Below are positions 62,369-64,000 of a DNA stretch of 64,000 bases, in pieces. The stretch spans positions 20,299,808 to 20,363,807 of the forward strand of contig CM038214.1 of NCBI GenBank assembly GCA_021442155.1. Direction: 5' to 3'. Position 1 is the stretch's first letter, and every line of letters starts with the position of its first letter. The notes beneath the pieces were generated by a model. That model was not told the origin of the DNA. It saw nothing but the letters and a program-made list of their open reading frames with translations, and made no database searches. Source of the stretch: Cymbidium sinense. Its lineage: Eukaryota; Streptophyta; Magnoliopsida; Asparagales; Orchidaceae. A program made the position numbers and the translations under genes.

Positions 62369-64000
62369 ACCCTTCCCACAAATTATTGCTTCATGCTCTC
62401 ATTTTCTTCTCCTTCAATTTTTCAGTTATCTCTTTTCTTTTCTTCCCACCTTATTATGATCAATTTTCTTATTTGGAATGTTCGGGGTGTTGGGACTCTC
62501 ACCATCCGTAATCGTGTTAGGAGCCTTTGTCACACTCATAACATAACATTACTTGTTGTTATTGAGCCTTTCATTCACTCTTTTAAGATCACACATGTTG
62601 CTAGAATGCTTGGCTTTCAAAATTTCTTTTATAATATTAGTAATAAAATTTGGTGTTTTTGGAATAATTTAATCAACATTTCTATCCTTGATGATCTCGA
62701 ATAATTGGTTAATGTTCAAATCTCATTGGGTGAATTTTTGGCTCTTGGTTCCTTTATCTATGCTTCTTGTAATAGAGCTGGTAGGAACATTCTTTGGGAT
62801 CACTTAAGAACCTTCACCTCCTTGGTTAACAAACCCTGGTTGGTTGGGGGTGATTTCAACACTATTATCACTTCTTCAAAAAGGAGGTGAGGCTGCTCTC
62901 CTAACATCCATTCCATGGAAGACTACTCTAATATGATCCTCGATTGCAACCTGATTGATATTGGTTTTTTGGCTCCAACTATACGTGGCATAACTCTAGA
63001 CTTTGGCAGCGACGTGATAGGACCCTCTTTAATTCCCTTTGGATCAATCAATGGCCACTCACTTCTGTCGAGCATTTAAGCAAAACTTTGTCAAACCATG
63101 CTCCTCTTTTGATCTCTATCAAAACCTCTTCCAGTAATCTTTCCTCTCCTTCTCCTTTTAGATTCCAAAATATGTGGACCCAACATCGTGATTTCATTAA
63201 TGTTGTTTCCACTAATTGGATGGCCCCTATTCACGCGGACAATTCCATTAAAGGCATTATTCAGTTTTGGCTTAAGTTCAAAAGACTTAAACAAAATCTA
63301 AATTGGTGGAATAAGCATCATTTTAAAATTCTTTTTGCCAATCTCAAAATTATGGAACAATTAGTTTGCTCCCTTGAAGATCGCCTTAAGCGATCTAGTA
63401 AGTTTGATGACTTGAACTACTAAAGATAACTTGATCAATTATCGAATATGGAGGAAACCTCGGCGTCAAAGGTTGCTAGCAAACATATTATTGATGGTGA
63501 AAATACAAGGTATTTCCATGCTCTTTTCAAAAGGAAAGCCTTAAACTCTATTCAAAAAAATCAAAATATTAACGATATTTGGATCAGCGATAAGAATGAA
63601 ATTAAAGATTACATGCAACATTTTCAAAATTTGTTAAACATCAACCCTCACTTAGAAGCCCTCTCCAACACACACCTGATCCCCTCTATGATTACTAATG
63701 ATGAGAATCATTTACTCACTTTGCATCCTACAGAAGTTGAGATCAGTAGTACTCTTAATAGCATGAACACTAATTCGTGGCACGATTCACATTTTTTTTT
63801 AGTATTGTTGGCCTTTTATTAAGTCTGACCTTGTTGATGGTGTTGTTGACTTCTTTGATGGTAGCCCTTTACCTAGATACTTTCCAGCACTTCCATTATT
63901 CTCATTCCCAAAACTAATAATCCTGATTCTTGGGGAGATTTTAGACCTATCAGCCTTTGCATCTTCTTTTAAAAACTCATTGCTAAATTAATTAATAATA
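62369..64000 (+). mobile_element. L1-type LINE, 5'-truncated, runs off the window (copy C)
   Basis: Homology to LINE B begins at CTTCCCACAAATTATTGCTT, equivalent to about 54500 in B, so ORF1 is missing and the copy starts about 87 bp before the ORF2 ATG. It continues collinear with B to the window end, which cuts it inside RT. Confidence 0.9.
62456..64000 (+). pseudogene. LINE ORF2, partial (endonuclease and start of RT), copy C
   Basis: The ATG of MINFLIWNVRGVGTL was chosen as start because it is the conserved ORF2 start in copies A and B, although the open frame extends 21 codons further up. Endonuclease motifs: LLVVIEPFIHSFKI, NISNKIWCFWNN, then a stop near 62701, FIYASCNRAGRNILWDHL, KPWLVGGDFNTII, a stop near 62888, LSNHAPLLISIKT. 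The linker NTRYFHALFKRKALNSIQ and the RT start (WGDFRPISLC near 63935) follow. Frameshifts lie near 62960, 63420 and 63780. The RT catalytic part lies beyond the window. Confidence 0.88.

Overview
This is repeat-dominated nuclear DNA of a flowering plant. It is AT-rich and shows no intact host gene. The plant assignment rests on Arabidopsis-type telomere repeats (CCCTAAA on the + strand), a Tat-lineage Ty3/gypsy element with two RNase H domains, LINEs whose ORF1 is of the plant DUF4283 type and whose ORF2 ends in an RNase H, and a plant-type RTE element. The species cannot be named. The large element sizes suggest a large genome.

Layout. 1-1771: a diverged ~345-bp repeat, then sequence related to the 3' noncoding part of the neighbouring retrotransposon. 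1772-25462: one decayed minus-strand Tat/Ogre-like LTR retrotransposon of about 23.7 kb. It has two ~5.64-kb LTRs, a tRNA-complementary primer site, a 98-bp tandem repeat in the leader, and gag, protease, RT, RNase H, second RNase H and integrase in order, all broken by stops and frameshifts. 25463-27131: unassigned DNA rich in GGTCAA/TTGACC. 27132-64000: a ~37-kb telomere-like domain in which blocks of (CCCTAAA)n alternate with a nearly G-free mixture of CCTAAA and AATAAA words, with a recurring short spacer (about CCTAC-NN-GTTTACTTAATTTT, then an A-run) between units of about 1.0-1.6 kb.

Six copies of one L1-type LINE family lie in that domain, all on the + strand. Two are nearly full length (36851-45672 and 52841-60669), one runs off the window end (62369-), and three are 3' fragments (27132, 29204, 47918). 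Their 3' ends abut telomere-like or CCTAAA/AATAAA sequence, directly or through a poly(A). The domain also holds two 5'-truncated retrocopies of a glycine-rich RNA-binding protein mRNA and one 3.1-kb minus-strand RTE element with a 14-bp target-site duplication inside the recurring spacer.

The most interesting reading is a plant LINE family associated with telomere-type repeats (compare insect TRAS/SART in general concept), together with higher-order amplification of the array that carries LINE and retrocopy insertions along with it. Every coding sequence seen is a pseudogene in this window, so the family's activity would have to be tested in other copies.
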